Below are positions 1 to 12,298 of a DNA stretch of 64,000 nt, in pieces; the first letter of the stretch is position 1, and the number at the start of each line of letters is the position of its first letter. The notes beneath the pieces are model-generated. The model was given only the letters and a program-made list of their open reading frames with translations, had not been told where the DNA came from and did no database searches. Source of the stretch: Raphanus sativus (lineage: Eukaryota; Streptophyta; Magnoliopsida; Brassicales; Brassicaceae); contig NC_079514.1 in NCBI RefSeq assembly GCF_000801105.2, positions 20,562,293 to 20,626,292 of the forward strand. The letters run 5' to 3'. The translations under genes were made by a program, and so were the position numbers.

Positions 1-734
1 TTCTGGTCTCGACCAGATTGATTGCCTCGACCGCGGCCTGAGTTGTGACGACCACGGCCCCGTCCATTGAATCTTCCACGCATGTGGCTGTGGGATTGGA
101 CATGATTTTCCTCTTTCTCTGCTTCAGTAGCCGCATGGGCTTCTGGTAAAGGTGTGGCACCTGGAGGTCTCATCTCACTATTTATCATCAGTAACTCATT
201 GTTTTTCTCAGCAAGTAATAAGCATGAGATCAAGCTCGCATAAGTCTTGAATTCTTTTGCACGGTACTGTTGCTGTAGCAACACATTACTTGTGTGGAAG
301 GTGGAGAAAATCTTTTCGAGCATATCTTCCTCCGTGATATCCTCACCACATAGTTTAAGTATATAAACGATCTTAAACATTGCTGAGTTGTATTGATCCA
401 CAGACTTGAAGTCTTGGATCCTGAGGTTTTTCCATTCGTGTCTAGCCTTTGGTAAGTGCATCGTCCTTTGGTGATCATATCTTTGTTTCAACTCTTTCCA
501 AAGGTGTAGAGGATTCTTAATGGTTAAGTACTGATCTTTGAGACTCTCAATCAGATGATGGCGAATAATTAATATTGCCCTCTATCGATCCATTTCAATA
601 GCCTTGTTGTTCTCGGTAATACATTCACCGAGACCCTTAGACTTTAGGATGATCTCTGTATCCAATGCCCATTGGAGATAATTGTCTCCATAGAGATTAA
701 GGGCAGCATATTCAAGGTTATTGATTTTCGACAT
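1..734 (-). pseudogene. Copia-type retrotransposon gag, 3'-truncated by window edge and broken
   Basis: The minus strand from the ATG at 732-734 reads as the N-terminal capsid region of a plant Ty1/Copia gag. It starts MSKINNLEYAALNLYGDNY, then a helical gag core, and reaches an Arg/Gly-rich RGRG nucleic-acid-binding tail near position 1. The frame holds one premature stop (TAG at 582-584, after the residues MDR), so this copy is not functional. Gag would form the virus-like particle that packages element RNA. The rest (zinc knuckle, protease, integrase, RT) would lie before position 1. Family assignment rests on motif recognition; the stop is directly visible. Confidence 0.72.
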
Positions 735-997
735 CTGAAAGCAAACATATATATACTTTTAGAAAATTTTATAGCTTTATATATTTCTTTATGTCACAAG
801 GACCAGAAGAAAAAAATTCTAATAAGTATTCAGATGATGTTTTATGCATTCGGTAATCTAACTATATGATGCATGCGATATAGTGAAGAATGCATGCCAT
901 GCAAACCGAATTCATAATTTTACAACTTAGCAAACGGTTCTAAGGTTTCATGATGCAGCCGATTTTAATGGTTTCTAAAATCGATACATTCTAGTAA

Positions 998-1059
998 CCT
1001 AATGACCATGATACTCCTAGCATGTCAACCTAATGATCATGATACTCCTAGCATGTCAA
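998..1059. repeat. 31-bp direct tandem duplication
   Basis: Two adjacent 31-bp units (998-1028 and 1029-1059) differ at one base (gaccatg versus gatcatg). No coding content; this is a local duplication between the Copia fragment and the LTR fragment. Nothing is recognised in 741-997. Confidence 0.85.
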
Positions 1060-1068
1060 CTTAATCAT

Positions 1069-1991
1069 CGGATCACTCAAGGTAGAACAGCCCACTGTCG
1101 TAGAACTCTCCCCTTTGCAAGTCGATCTTAATACCTAAGCTCTCGCTTGGATCAAGATGCGACAGCAAGCAATAGAGATCAAGTCCGATAGGTTCACAAA
1201 ACATCCTAATATCTACTTTCGCTGAGTAGGGATGCAATGCTCATTCAAAACAGATCTAGCAACCTATTACACGGTTAATGAACATGTTAAACCTATGATC
1301 TAACATAAGCGGTCAGTTTAATGCAAGCAATAAGAACAATTATGAATGAAGACAATCAATGGATTCACTTATCTATGTTTAGCTCACTAAATTAACACCC
1401 CAGAACCCTAGACAAGCTAGCCGACTACTCAGCTGTGACACAAGAAAACACAAGCATCAATACTGAATAATATTGCATAATAGGAACATAAACAAATAGA
1501 GGGTTCAGGATAATCTTCTCTATGGTAAGAGAGATGGAGCCTTCTCTCTTTACAAAGTAGCAAATCCAAAAGTATAAAGCTCTAGAGTCCGTTTCTCTGT
1601 GTAAATTAACGTAGAATAGTAATAGAAGAATGGAAAAAGAAGATATATGGAGGTTGCTGGCGGCCAGAGAGAAAATAGGGATAATTAGGGCAAATTTCGA
1701 GATGTCTTGTAATTTCCTTAAAAATCTCTGCCGCTGGAACAGGCACTCGGGTGCTCTGCTCGTGAGACAGTCTGCAAGGTTGCTCCGCTCGATCGGGAAC
1801 AATCATCATGCTGCTCCGCATGAAAATCACCAAATTGCACTCTTTTCTGGCTCTTTTGTTCCAATTGGTCTATCTTCCATCCAGTGCAACTACAGACCTG
1901 AAATGACTCAGAAAGGACTAGGATGATTCGATAAATACTTGAAAACCATTTGAGAAACATATATATAAGATATAAAAAACGCCATATATCA
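1069..1991 (-). mobile_element. Truncated LTR of the gag-only Athila-like family
   Basis: The segment is collinear with the complete LTRs at 23128-24321 and 28483-29675, from the shared motif cggatcactcaag to the shared end gccatatatca. It lacks about the first 300 bases of those LTRs, so it is truncated at its left side. No internal region or partner LTR is present. Short open frames inside it are the same non-coding LTR frames that recur in the other copies. Confidence 0.8.
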
Positions 1992-2546
1992 TCCATCGAT
2001 TCTGCGGAAAAAAATTGGTTAGCGTAAATTTCTCATCCAAATCATATATAGCTAAACTAATTAAAAAGACAATTCTTTTTTTCTTTCATTCAACCTTTCT
2101 CCGCACTAAAAAATAATTAAAAAGAAAATTCATATTTGTTTCATTTATGTTTTCTCCCCACGTAAAAGCACCACTACGAAATAAATATACCTTCCATAAC
2201 GATTATGAACAAGATATTTAAAAATATCAATGATTGATTAGCAAGATATTCTAAAAAATCACAATCAATTAAATATAACTATCCTAATTAGTTACCCTGT
2301 TTTGCGCAAACAAATTTAATAGTATATAAGATTAAATCAAAAATATTACGATATATATGATTTCGTTAAAAAACAGAAAGGCTAAAATATTGTTTCTATA
2401 TCTATCATCGCCATAAATACAGATTAATCTAGATTTCTTCATCCATCAGAGACTGCCCATCGAGCTCTCACAATAAATATGTCAAACGAAAGAAAAATGT
2501 GTCTTATTAAGGATCTCAAACATTACAGAGATGAATGGCAATCACT
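1992..2546. other. AT-rich spacer, nothing recognised
   Basis: AT-rich sequence with homopolymer runs and no credible exon, RNA gene or element terminus on either strand. Its last part may be decayed upstream Helitron helicase sequence, but I could not read a convincing frame. Confidence 0.5.
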
Positions 2547-2730
2547 GTCTGAAGTTGGTCTCTTTCTACCAAAACCTGTGTTTTCACATAGACAACTATA
2601 TGTGGCTGTGTCTAGGGTCACTTCTAAGAAATGATTGAAAATTCTGATTGTAGAAAAAGATGGTAAACCTAAAAAAACTATGAATGTAGTTTTTAAAGAG
2701 ATTTTCAACAATCTGGAAAAGTATGAGTGA
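2547..2730 (+). pseudogene. Helitron PIF1-like helicase, C-terminal fragment
   Basis: The plus-strand frame reads LFLPKPVFSHRQLYVAVSRV followed by TSKK, a stop, then LKILIVEKDGKPKK. This is the conserved C-terminal end of the PIF1-family helicase of plant Helitron rolling-circle transposons, where the FSHGQLYVA.SR block is helicase motif VI. One in-frame TGA (2632-2634) breaks it where a glycine codon is usual; the frame ends at the TGA of 2728-2730. Upstream helicase motifs and the Rep domain are missing. A Helitron 3' terminus lies downstream at 5684 and may belong to the same decayed element. Confidence 0.7.
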
Positions 2731-3349
2731 TAATGTATTCTGAAGGATAGACTCAGCAGTATACACGTTTATTTTTCTATATAAATTATAAGTTGATTCT
2801 GTCGTTGTATGCAGGTTTCAGACTTCAGAATAATTGGTTAAGTCTTATGATGGTTCACGAAGAGATTTGGCGTCGTGGTCAACCTGTATTTCATATATTT
2901 ATGAAACACTTGATTCAAATAAGTCTGCATTAGCTACAGTTTTAGACAAGACATAGTCTATTTATGCTGCTATTTTCAAACAATTCAGTGGTAATTTTTG
3001 CTAGAATTTCTTACACAATCATTCACATTAAAAAAATATATTCTTTGATCAATTAAGTTAAAATCTACCAACTATACCTAAACCAACACAATAACTTCAT
3101 CGAAATCCTAGAGGCTGCTAAGTTGCTTTCATCTAATGAAAAAGCAAATTGATTTACTAACCGTGTTTTTTAATCTGGAGTCTGATCGCCAAATGCGTAT
3201 TCTAAATTTGTAATGGTCTTCGTTCTCCAAAGGTTTGAAATCATGCAAATCAAATAAAACATATAAATTATTCCCAAACCTTATAGAGAACACCATACAC
3301 AATGAATTGACATAGAAGGATAATATATACATGACACCATATTTCTTAC

Positions 3350-3442
3350 CTCATATGCGTACATGCCATAATCAAATTTGGGAACTTTATCTCTTTGTAT
3401 CATCTGCCTAACCAAAAGATTCATCCTCTTCTCCGTCGATCT
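3350..3442 (-). other. Possible captured exon fragment
   Basis: A 31-codon open stretch on the minus strand is bounded by a plausible acceptor (ttgcag) and donor (gtaag). It reads RSTEKRMNLLVRQMIQRDKV and continues to YGMYAYE. Composition looks protein-like but I do not recognise the family and no adjoining exons are evident. It sits between Helitron helicase remains and a Helitron-type 3' end, where captured host exons are common. This could also be chance. Confidence 0.22.
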
Positions 3443-3576
3443 CTGCAAGGTGATTAAATCTGCACATTTATTCGAATTTCAGACAGAGATATTAGACAAA
3501 CACACAAATATATATCTTGAAATCAAGCAAAACTCTGATGGAAACTTAAATAATAACTTACACCAACTGTGGGGAC

Positions 3577-4282
3577 CTGGGTTTTAAATGGCCTGTGGCG
3601 AGCTAACTCGATTAGGGGCTCGATTCTCGCCAAGCCATGGTGAGGCAAGTTGATCGCCATGTATAACACACTTAAAAACAGTGTGTTTTTTTTTCTAACT
3701 CCACGTTATTTTATAGCAATAACAAAAACACATTAGAAATTAAAACAAAAAATTCATTGAGTTATTCTTCTTGGATGATCCTTCGGTCTCAGACATAGTG
3801 AAAGTTTAAAGTAGAAGAGAAGAATATGAGACAAGGGAAGAATGATGCAAGAGGAGAACAGAGGCTTGCTTGATAGGAGAAAATAGTATATGAAAAAAGA
3901 GAACTAACCTTGAAAGAAAAGAGCTGGGGAGAAAATTTTGAAAGGCCGTAAATAGAGAAGAACAATATCAAAGAAATAGCTGATGAAAAAGTTAGGGAAT
4001 TATCATATAGTAGATTGAGTTAGGGTTTGTTGATAGATTATATTAGACGGCAAAGCCTCATATTAAAAGTACCTCGGTTTAATAACCTAAATCGTACAAA
4101 CCAAGTTGGTTTGTCTAAAATCAATGAAGCTTCGCTATAGGCGCCTTAGGAACTACTACTAAAGCATTCAATAGTGATCGCTACGTCTACCTCGCTTGAC
4201 TTTGAGGTGATGAAGCGACGAGGTCACCGCTACACCCCGCCTCACGCCATGGCAACCAAAGCGATCGCTATTTAAAACCAAG
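3577..4282. mobile_element. Non-autonomous hAT-type element (MITE) with 8-bp target duplication
   Basis: The element begins ctgggttttaaatggc and ends gctatttaaaaccaag, imperfect terminal inverted repeats. It is flanked by identical 8-bp copies of gtggggac (3569-3576 and 4283-4290). An 8-bp duplication and short TIRs are the hallmark of the hAT superfamily. The 706-bp interior has no transposase. The outer ~120 bases of each side contain GC-rich imperfect inverted segments (cgatcgc, gcgac), consistent with a foldback structure. Confidence 0.75.
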
Positions 4283-4290
4283 GTGGGGAC

Positions 4291-5656
4291 ATGGATAACC
4301 TTTACTATAACTTTTCAACCGAGAAAACCTTGCATGTTCTTCCTTCTATGTCTCTATTTTGATACATGTTCAGTTCTTCTCTTTCCTACTCCTCTCAGAC
4401 TCCCTCTGTTTTTTTTTTTGAACAGAGACTCCCTCTGTTGTAACTCGTTTTTTTAGTAAGCTCAGATGGTTCTCTCTATCTCTCTATATAACTTTGACTC
4501 GGTTCTGATGCTAATACTTCATGCCTGAAAACTTTAAAGAAATTATAAATCTATCCTATTTAAGCACAAGAGTATTTTTTTATCTTTTTATAAAATATAC
4601 TTACCTTTGAGATCCTCGATTCTGAATCACTGGATTCTAAATTTTGAGTTTATGTTTCATTAGGAACAGTATATTATTTGAGACGATCCATCTTGAACAC
4701 GCTATTCCATTCATCCTCACTGATTCATCATCCTTTGTTTACATTTCTGGTTGCATGTTTCGAGCTACCGATTAGTCTCCAATGTACAACGATCAAAAAA
4801 TCAATCCATCTAATAACCAAATATCATGCATAAGCGATCCGAAAATATATGTAGACTCTAACCTTTGAATAACTTAAGTATTTTAAGACACAGAAAATTA
4901 TGAGGATTGAATCATCGTTTTCCCACAAAATCGCTCCATCGATTTGATCTCTAATAAAAAGCATCACCGTCGCAAAGAGATGAAAAGAGAAGATGAAAAG
5001 TCCTTTATTTGATTCATCGACAAAAAGGAAGCGGAGTAAAGAAAAAAAGGCTTAGGTTTGCTTGTTAACCTTTTTTTCCCTGGACTAATCTGTTTTATTA
5101 TTAAAATTAGGCTTTGTCTATAATTTTTGTTTTAAATGTTTCATCTATGGCCCAATTATTTGACTCATACATTACATATACACAATTGATTGTAAAATGT
5201 ATACTAAACTCAAAATTAAAAATACAGATGTCACTGATTTTTATAAAAAAAAATTTCAGCATCGATATTATTTTACAATGTAATATTGAATTAAATAGTT
5301 GTAATATGTCACATTGCTATGTAAAAAATAAAAAAAAAATGTTTTTACAAATTATTTACTTGGCTAATTTTTAATGTAATTTCTATTCAAATAAATATAT
5401 TAAAAAATATATTAACTGCGTCAAAAAACCAATATAAAAGTACTGTACATTTGAGTTCTAAAATCATTTTGTTTAACAACAAACTAAATAAATATGTTGA
5501 TTGGAAAATGTATAAAACAAAAAAGTAGAAAGAAAACAATGTTTATGAAAGAGACTCTATATGTGGAACATATTAGAATTTTTTTTTACTAAGATAGATA
5601 CATGCAATAATTATAAACAAATTATCGATCTATCCTACACAACTGAAAGATAACAT
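4291..5656. other. Non-coding AT-rich region, probably decayed Helitron
   Basis: No gene is supported here; open frames are AT-rich chance frames. The stretch lies between the helicase remnant and a Helitron 3' hairpin, so it may be the element's 3' untranslated part. Confidence 0.4.
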
Positions 5657-5684
5657 CCGCGCAGACGCGGAGATCAAACTCTAG
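5657..5684 (+). mobile_element. Helitron 3' terminus
   Basis: A short GC hairpin (ccgcg-caga-cgcgg, 5657-5670) is followed after ten bases by CTAG (5681-5684) and then T. A GC hairpin about 10 bases before a CTRR end inserted at A/T is the standard right end of a Helitron. It is on the same strand as the helicase remnant at 2547-2730. Confidence 0.75.
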
Positions 5685-6009
5685 TTTGTATTATGGCTGG
5701 TAAAATGCTGGTTGGTTAAGAAAACTTCTTGAAATCAAAGATTGATATCTTTATGGTTAGTCTGTTAGTGTGTTTGAAATTAAGCAAGCTGGCCTTAAGG
5801 TAAGCTAAATTAGTGGGAATGACATTGATTTTAGGAATATTTTGTGGAACAATAATGACATTGATTGTTATTTCTAATTGTTACTTTCAAAATAAATAAT
5901 AATAATTATATTAAATTAATTAACTCAGGTGCATTCACTTGTTGTAATAACAAAGGTGAATTGAATGTTAATTTCAAATTGTACTTCAGTTTTAATAGAT
6001 TATATATTA

Positions 6010-7542
6010 TCTATATTATTAAAAGAGAATTACAAAATAAAAATACCTTTAGTTTTACTAATTATTTACATTAGAACGCAGTTGAGATATTTATTGAATC
6101 TCTATAATATTATTTGAGAAGTCAATTTCTTATGTGTCGCGTTCACGTTTACTCTCACGATGGTTGATTACAGTGATACCCCTAATGAATTAAAAATATT
6201 ACCTTTAAAATATTATTATTGATATTTTATTTAGTTTTCTTTTTAAAATTTTACAAATAACATATATATTAAAAAGAAAACATTTATAAAGTTACAAAAC
6301 GAATTTAAAAACGAAAATATATGTATAATATGATTTCATTAAAAAAGAAAGTTCACAAAACAATTAACAGTAAACATCTTTTGATCAAATAATTACAAAA
6401 TATTTAAATAACATAATACTATGTACTTTAACGAGGAAGATATATTATATTTTATAATTATTAAAATTATTTATTTTCTTAATATTAATTTTTTAATGTT
6501 TGTGGAACTTAATATAACCAAAATCAACATACCAAAGAAATCTGAATTCTCATTGTTAAGATTATTTAAAATAAATTTCACCTTACAATTCAATAAATCT
6601 AAGACATAAAATTATTTGGAATTTATTAAATATTTTAAGTATTGTAAATATTGATATGTGTTCATGAGCTTCCAAAATTTATTAGTTACTTATGTTGTAG
6701 TTTCTTATTGATCATCGTTTACTTTCTATTATTTTTAATAACCAATATATAATTTCATAAATATTATGAAAATATATGCACATTTAAACGATAAATAAAA
6801 TTAATTTCATTTAACTTCAATATAATAAAAATAATTATACTCCAGTTTGAATTTGAAAGAATATATGTAATTCAATGTACTCACAACATGAGTGATTCGA
6901 CTAATCCAACTTATATTCAAAATCATAAATTTAACTGCAATAACAATTTATAATTTTATATAATAATAATAATTTATTTTTAAATATAAATTAGAGGATA
7001 ACTCAACACATATTAACAAATGAAAATAAAATATTAACCAACTGTTTCAATTTAGTTATTTTTAAAAAATTATATATATGCAGAAGACTTCAGAATATTA
7101 TCTTTATATTAAATTATGTACTTTGGAATCATGCATTTTGGTTTATTTGTTTATTTCAATCTAAGCAAAATATATCTTAAGGTATACATAATATTCCTAA
7201 AATATATTTATATATCTAAGACAACAAAAAAACTAAATACAAATAAGAAAATTAATCAAAATATTAATATATTTAGAATAAAAAAATATTATAGTTGAAT
7301 TTAAAGAAATAGATACAATCCAATATATCCAAATGATAACTAAATTAACTGTAAAAACAATAAAACTAATTAGATATGACATATTAAAAATCATATGTAT
7401 AATTAAATTAATATAATATTGTTAATATGAACTATGCATAAAATTATAAATTAATAAATTTAAATTAAATAGAAATAAATTACTATAATATATTTAGTTA
7501 TAAATATTTATATCCGTGCATGAGCAAGGGAAAATCACATAG
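6010..7542 (+). mobile_element. Probable non-autonomous Helitron, decayed 3' end
   Basis: The left end tctatattattaaaagagaa, preceded by A, is the typical Helitron 5' terminus. At 7514-7529 an imperfect hairpin (ccgtgc-atga-gcaagg) is followed by an end at 7542 reading ATAG in place of CTAG, then T. The interior is extremely AT-rich with no credible gene. Pairing of these two ends is inference; the next terminus at 8040 is an alternative right end. Confidence 0.42.
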
Positions 7543-8018
7543 TCTATATTTAAGTATGCATGTCTTTTCCCAAATTAAATAATAGATTGAAGCATTTAAT
7601 CTTTTTCCTAATTTAAATAATATAATTCCTTTATCAAATCTTAATCAAAATAGATTTCCTAATATATTTCTTATCAACATATTAATATTTATTAGTAATA
7701 AATAATAAAATAAGAAATCACATATCCTAATAAATTTATATAACATTATAATAAAATATAAAATAATTTATCATATATTATTAGTAGTTTTTCATAATAT
7801 AAGTCTAATTAGTTTTGAATATAGGATTTTTATATGATACACTGTGATACAATAGACGATTAAAATCACAAAATATAATTATTTTAAATTAATAAATAAA
7901 ATTGTAATGTTTTAAAATGTTATATTAAAAATTATGTAATACATTTTAATTTGCAAATATATATATATAATATACCATTAGTACAAAGAAAAAAATTGAA
8001 ATGAAAGCAAATATTTAT

Positions 8019-8040
8019 ACGGGCATGAGTCAAGCTCTAG
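8019..8040 (+). mobile_element. Second, degraded Helitron 3' end
   Basis: The sequence acgggcatgagtcaag followed by CTCTAG resembles the Brassicaceae Helitron right end, with a decayed hairpin and CTAG at 8037-8040, but is followed by A instead of T. The 5' partner is not identified. Confidence 0.35.
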
Positions 8041-8383
8041 AAATAAATAAAAACAGCAAGATAATTTTCTTTAACAAAATTATTTGAATAGAAATTATAA
8101 TTCCAAATATGTTTATATATTTTATGTATTCATAAATATATTTTCTTTGTTTTAAGGGATGTAAAGTTTTTGAATTGGAAAGAATTATGACACACCTCTA
8201 TACTATTTTAATTAGAAAATTTTAAATTTATATCAGAATATTTTATTAAAATTTTAATTTTAGTTTTTATTATAACTTCAAAGATTAATTTTCAAACTAA
8301 ATTTATATTTAAATATTACAAATACATCATATAATATTAACTAAAACTAAAAACATAAAATAAAACTACAAGAAAACACGAAT

Positions 8384-8835
8384 CTAAAGACGACCATTTC
8401 CGTAGTTAATTCGTCGTAAAAGAGGGTTTACGACGAAACCTGTTTCGTCATTAACCATTTGTCGTAATGCATAATTCGACGCCAACTCGTCATAAGTTTA
8501 CAAGGAACTACTTTACGACAAGGTTAACATTTCGTCGTAAAGGAGACATAAATGTTCCACGTAAAACATACGCTACTTTTCCACGTAAAAACACGTCAAA
8601 TTTTTCCATGTAAAGTGCACGTTATTATTTCCACGTAAAATACACGTAAAATTCTCCTCGTAAATTCGACGTAAACATTTCCTCGTAAACCACACGTAAA
8701 CATTTCCACGTAAAGACGACGTTAATATTCCACGTAAATTACACGTAAAATAATCGTAAACTCGAAGTAAAACATTCCTCGTAAATAAATCGTAAAGTGT
8801 TCAAGTAATTCCTCGTTAAAATGACGTGAATTAGC
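8384..8835. repeat. CACTA subterminal repeat array (left)
   Basis: Dozens of short degenerate copies of cacgtaaa, cgtcgtaaa and ttacgac occur in both orientations, often 20-25 bases apart. They are subterminal repeats, which in En/Spm elements are the binding sites of the TNPA-like protein. Confidence 0.8.
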
Positions 8836-8961
8836 TACGGATTTTCTTCATTTCCTATTTTATATTTACTTTTATTTTTTTTTTAAATTATTTCAAAATA
8901 TTTGAAATTTAAATAATTAATGCAAAAATATTTTATAAATAATATAAGTTTGGAATTTATA

Positions 8962-10603
8962 TTATAGAATAAATAAAAAGTAAGGGTTTCTCTTAATCAT
9001 CTCCCGGAAGAGGTCTTGACTCTTCCTCTCTACTGCTTCATCTTCCTCCTGTGTATGGGAAGGCTCTAGAATAGGATTCTGTCGTCGCATCTCCACCAAC
9101 AACCCCTCCCATTGCGGATTTCCAGAAGCTATGACTTCCAGAAACTCCTCCACTCCACCCATACGAGTTTGGAACGAAGACCGCGTCGACGCCAAATCAG
9201 TCCGCGTCGATTCCAACTCAGAACGCAGATGAGTGACTTCATCAGCCCGTCTCTGACCATAAGACGATGTCGTTCTTGGGACATCGTTGACGGAACCAAT
9301 CCCCAACGTATGTCCCTTTTTCTTAGGGACAGCCTATAAAAAAATTAAAGTTTAATAATGTTAATAATTAAAAATAGGTAGATTAATGATTAAAAATAAA
9401 AATAAAAAATTTTACATCCTCGTAAGTCTTATCCACTTCTTGAGTGGATAATGTGACTGGTATTCCATCGGAAAATTGCTAGGGCAGCTGGGGTTTGGCG
9501 GTTTTCAATCCGAGCAACCACATCGTTGTAGATTTGCTCGGACCTAGGATCCACAAATTCCCCCGCCTTGTTCTTGTGGGTGCTCTCGTAAAGCTCGTCT
9601 TGTGAGTTATCCCGTCTCTTTGGCCTGAAAAACATTTAAAGAAAGTTAGAATCAATATATATACATATACTCATTAATTATTAAAATATTTAATATGGGA
9701 AAAAAATTATTTAATTACTATTTTCAAGCGGATACAGGCAAGGGTTTTTGACCCGTACAGTGAAGCATTGGGCTGTTGCCGTGTTCATCTTTGGTAAGAC
9801 GGGAGGCGGAGCAACTGTTGGAGATCGCAATGGATGATGGCAGCTTCCAATAACGGATGAGGCCATCCCACACTTCCGTGGTGAGCTCAGCGTGTTTCCC
9901 GTCCTCGTAACCCTTACACAACCAATCTTCCTTTCAGTTGGCCACGGTGTCCAACAATCGCTTCTTCGCTTTGCTGGTGAACGCCTTCACGTCCTCGTTC
10001 ACCCCAATGGACCAGTGATATTTTTGCTGTAAAAAATATATTAATAATTAGTTTAAATATAATTATATAAAAGTTAATAATTAAAAATAAACATAAAATA
10101 ATTAATTAATAAAAATTTACAGCGAACATCTTGTACCATGTGTTTCTGACGTGGTGCGGTGTCTTCTTCTAGTTCGGATGAGCCTCGGAGAAGTATCCTT
10201 TGATGATATCGGATACGTTCCCAGCGACAGAATTGTCAACCCCAAACCTGAAAAAACAAAGTTAAAGTATTAAAATTATTTATTACTTTTAAAAAAATAA
10301 TTAAATTATAAAATTAAAAATTTACGTACCACAGAGTTCCCTCCGGTCGGTCAGGGTCTAAAACTGGTAAACCGCTTCGGCCTTGTTGAGCGAGAAGATC
10401 CTCAACCATGTAATATCATATGGAGCGTTCGGCGGCACCCTCAAATCGGGATGAACGTATCCGGGTGCCACTGGCGGAGGCACCTCCTCTAGAACATGCT
10501 CAGGATGTGCGGGTGGCGGTGGCGCACCAAACCGAGCAACCGGTGGTGGCGGTGCACAAAAAAGAAGCGACTGAGACTGAGACTCGGAGACATTCTCCGG
10601 CAT
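8962..10603 (-). pseudogene. CACTA second gene: Transposase_24 (Ptta/En/Spm) type, broken
   Basis: Minus-strand blocks in order are: a proline-rich N-terminus from 10603 (MPENVSESQSQ, APPPP repeats), a DNA-binding-like core (EAHPN, HHVRNTWYKMF, QKYHWSIGVNEDVKAFTSKA, then DGKHAELTTEVWDGLIRYW at 9721-10260), a block with VDPRSEQIYNDVVARI (9429-9635), and a coiled-coil-like tail (8962-9306). This order matches the plant transposase Ptta/En/Spm family (PF03004), the TNPA-like partner of the main transposase. In-frame TAG near 10170 and TGA near 9937 plus frame changes break it. Blocks are separated by AT-rich gaps that look like introns. It lies downstream of the TNP2 gene on the same strand. Confidence 0.68.
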
Positions 10604-10969
10604 GGAGAAATCTGGAGCTGAAGAAGATGACCCAGCAGCATGATCACCGAACAGTTGTATTTAATGAGAGGTTTTCTTCTTGTTCTTTCTAATCATCTGA
10701 AAAAAAAATTTCCAGATGGTTAGAAAACACAAAAAGATAATAACAAATCAATAAATTTAATATTTTAAAAATTAACCAACTAATCAACAAATTAAATAAA
10801 CCTATCTAAATTCCCTACACTAACCACCTAATCAACACTAATTATCCTAAACTAACCACCTAAGCTAAAACTAGAGAGAGATTAGAGAGAGTACCTTGAG
10901 AGGTATAGGAGAGGAATTAGGGACGAAATGAGAAGTGAGATGCTTTCGGGTATATATAGGAAATTACAT

Positions 10970-11673
10970 TTCCTCGTAAAAGGGTCGTAAAATTACGATT
11001 AGCAAGGCCCGTGTTTTTTTAACGACGAATTAGCAAGGCCAGTCTTTTGTATTTTACGGCGAATTAGCAAGGCCCGTGTTTTTTTATTCACGAGGACTTT
11101 ACGAGGAAATGAGCTTACGTGGATTTCGCGATTTTATTTTTTTTTGTTTCGTCGTAAAGGACACGTTAATTTACGAGTATTTAACAAGTTATACTTATAA
11201 ATCCCTAAACCCTAAACCCCAAGTTCCAATAATCTTAACTAATAAACTATATATGTGCTTAGTTATTTTATTAATGAAATTTTAATTATACAGATTGAGG
11301 TTTGGGGTTTGGGGTATAGGGTTTTAGGGTTTTACACATAAAAGTCGGTATTTCCTCATAAATTAACGATTGCTTTACAAAGAAATCGATAAAAACCTTG
11401 CTAATTCCACGTAAGACAGTTTCGTCGTAAAGAACTCGTAAATCTATGTGGTATTAACAATGTTCATTTTCTATTTCGTCGTAAAATCCATGTTAATTTA
11501 CGAGTTCTTAACGAGGTAACCTTTTATATCCCTAAACCCTAACCCTAAATCCTAAATCTCAAATCCCAATACTCTTAACTAATAACTTATATATGTGCTT
11601 AGTTTTTTTAATCGTGAAATTTTAATTATGCAGGTTTCTTTGTCTTCTAAGTGAATTGAGGTTGGAATGTAAA

Positions 11674-11707
<34 letters not shown>

Positions 11708-12085
11708 ACTTATAATTTAAGGAAGTTTTGGTTAATTTTGGGTTTGAGGTTTAAGTTTGAAAATTTTAATTATACAGGTTAATTATGTCTTCTGAGTGAA
11801 ACCATATATAGATTGAGGTTTGGTGTTTTGGGTTTAGAGTTTTTGGGATTTACACATAAACATCGTTAATTCCACATAAATGAACGAGTAATTAACAACG
11901 AAATGAAAATAGACTTCCTAATTCCACGTAAGTATGTTTCGTCGTAAACTACTCACAAGCTTAAGTGGAATTAGAAAGGACCGTGTTTTATTTTTACGTG
12001 GAGTTTACGACAAAATGAGCTTACGTGGAATTAGCAAGGTCCGTGTTTTTATATTACGAGTAATTAACGACGTTTACGTGTAAAT
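10970..12085. repeat. Internal CACTA repeat block with telomere-like tracts
   Basis: The block between the two transposase genes repeats a unit like gaattagcaaggcccgtg at least five times (near 11000, 11025, 11062, 11965, 12023), with the same cgtaaa/ttacga words as the element ends. A larger duplication offset by about 326 bases starts at 11146 and again at 11472 (both tttcgtcgtaaa) and includes ccctaaaccctaa tracts. It resembles subterminal sequence but is internal. Confidence 0.7.
11676..11705. repeat. (AT)n microsatellite
   Basis: An uninterrupted AT dinucleotide run of 30 bases inside the internal CACTA repeat block. Confidence 0.95.
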
Positions 12086-12298
12086 CCCTATAACTCTAAA
12101 CCTAAAACCCCAAACCCCAAACTTCCTTAACTTATAACTCAATCTCTTCTTTCCATTCCAAACCCCAAACCCCAAACACTCAATTAACTTAGAAGACAAA
12201 ATAAAATTATAGAATTTAATTTTCATGATCAAGTAAACAAACTAAACAAATGCATTAATTAGGTCTGAAAGTAAATCATATTTTAAAAAATTACATCA

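Noticed and set aside
1425..1996. Open frames of 75-125 codons in the LTR fragment
   Set aside because: The same frames recur at equivalent places in the other LTR copies (23784-24451, 29114-29485) without protein-like motifs; they are chance frames in LTR sequence.
8384..8835. CRISPR-like or satellite array
   Set aside because: Units are short, degenerate, in both orientations, and lie next to a CACTA terminus in a plant genome; subterminal repeats explain them.
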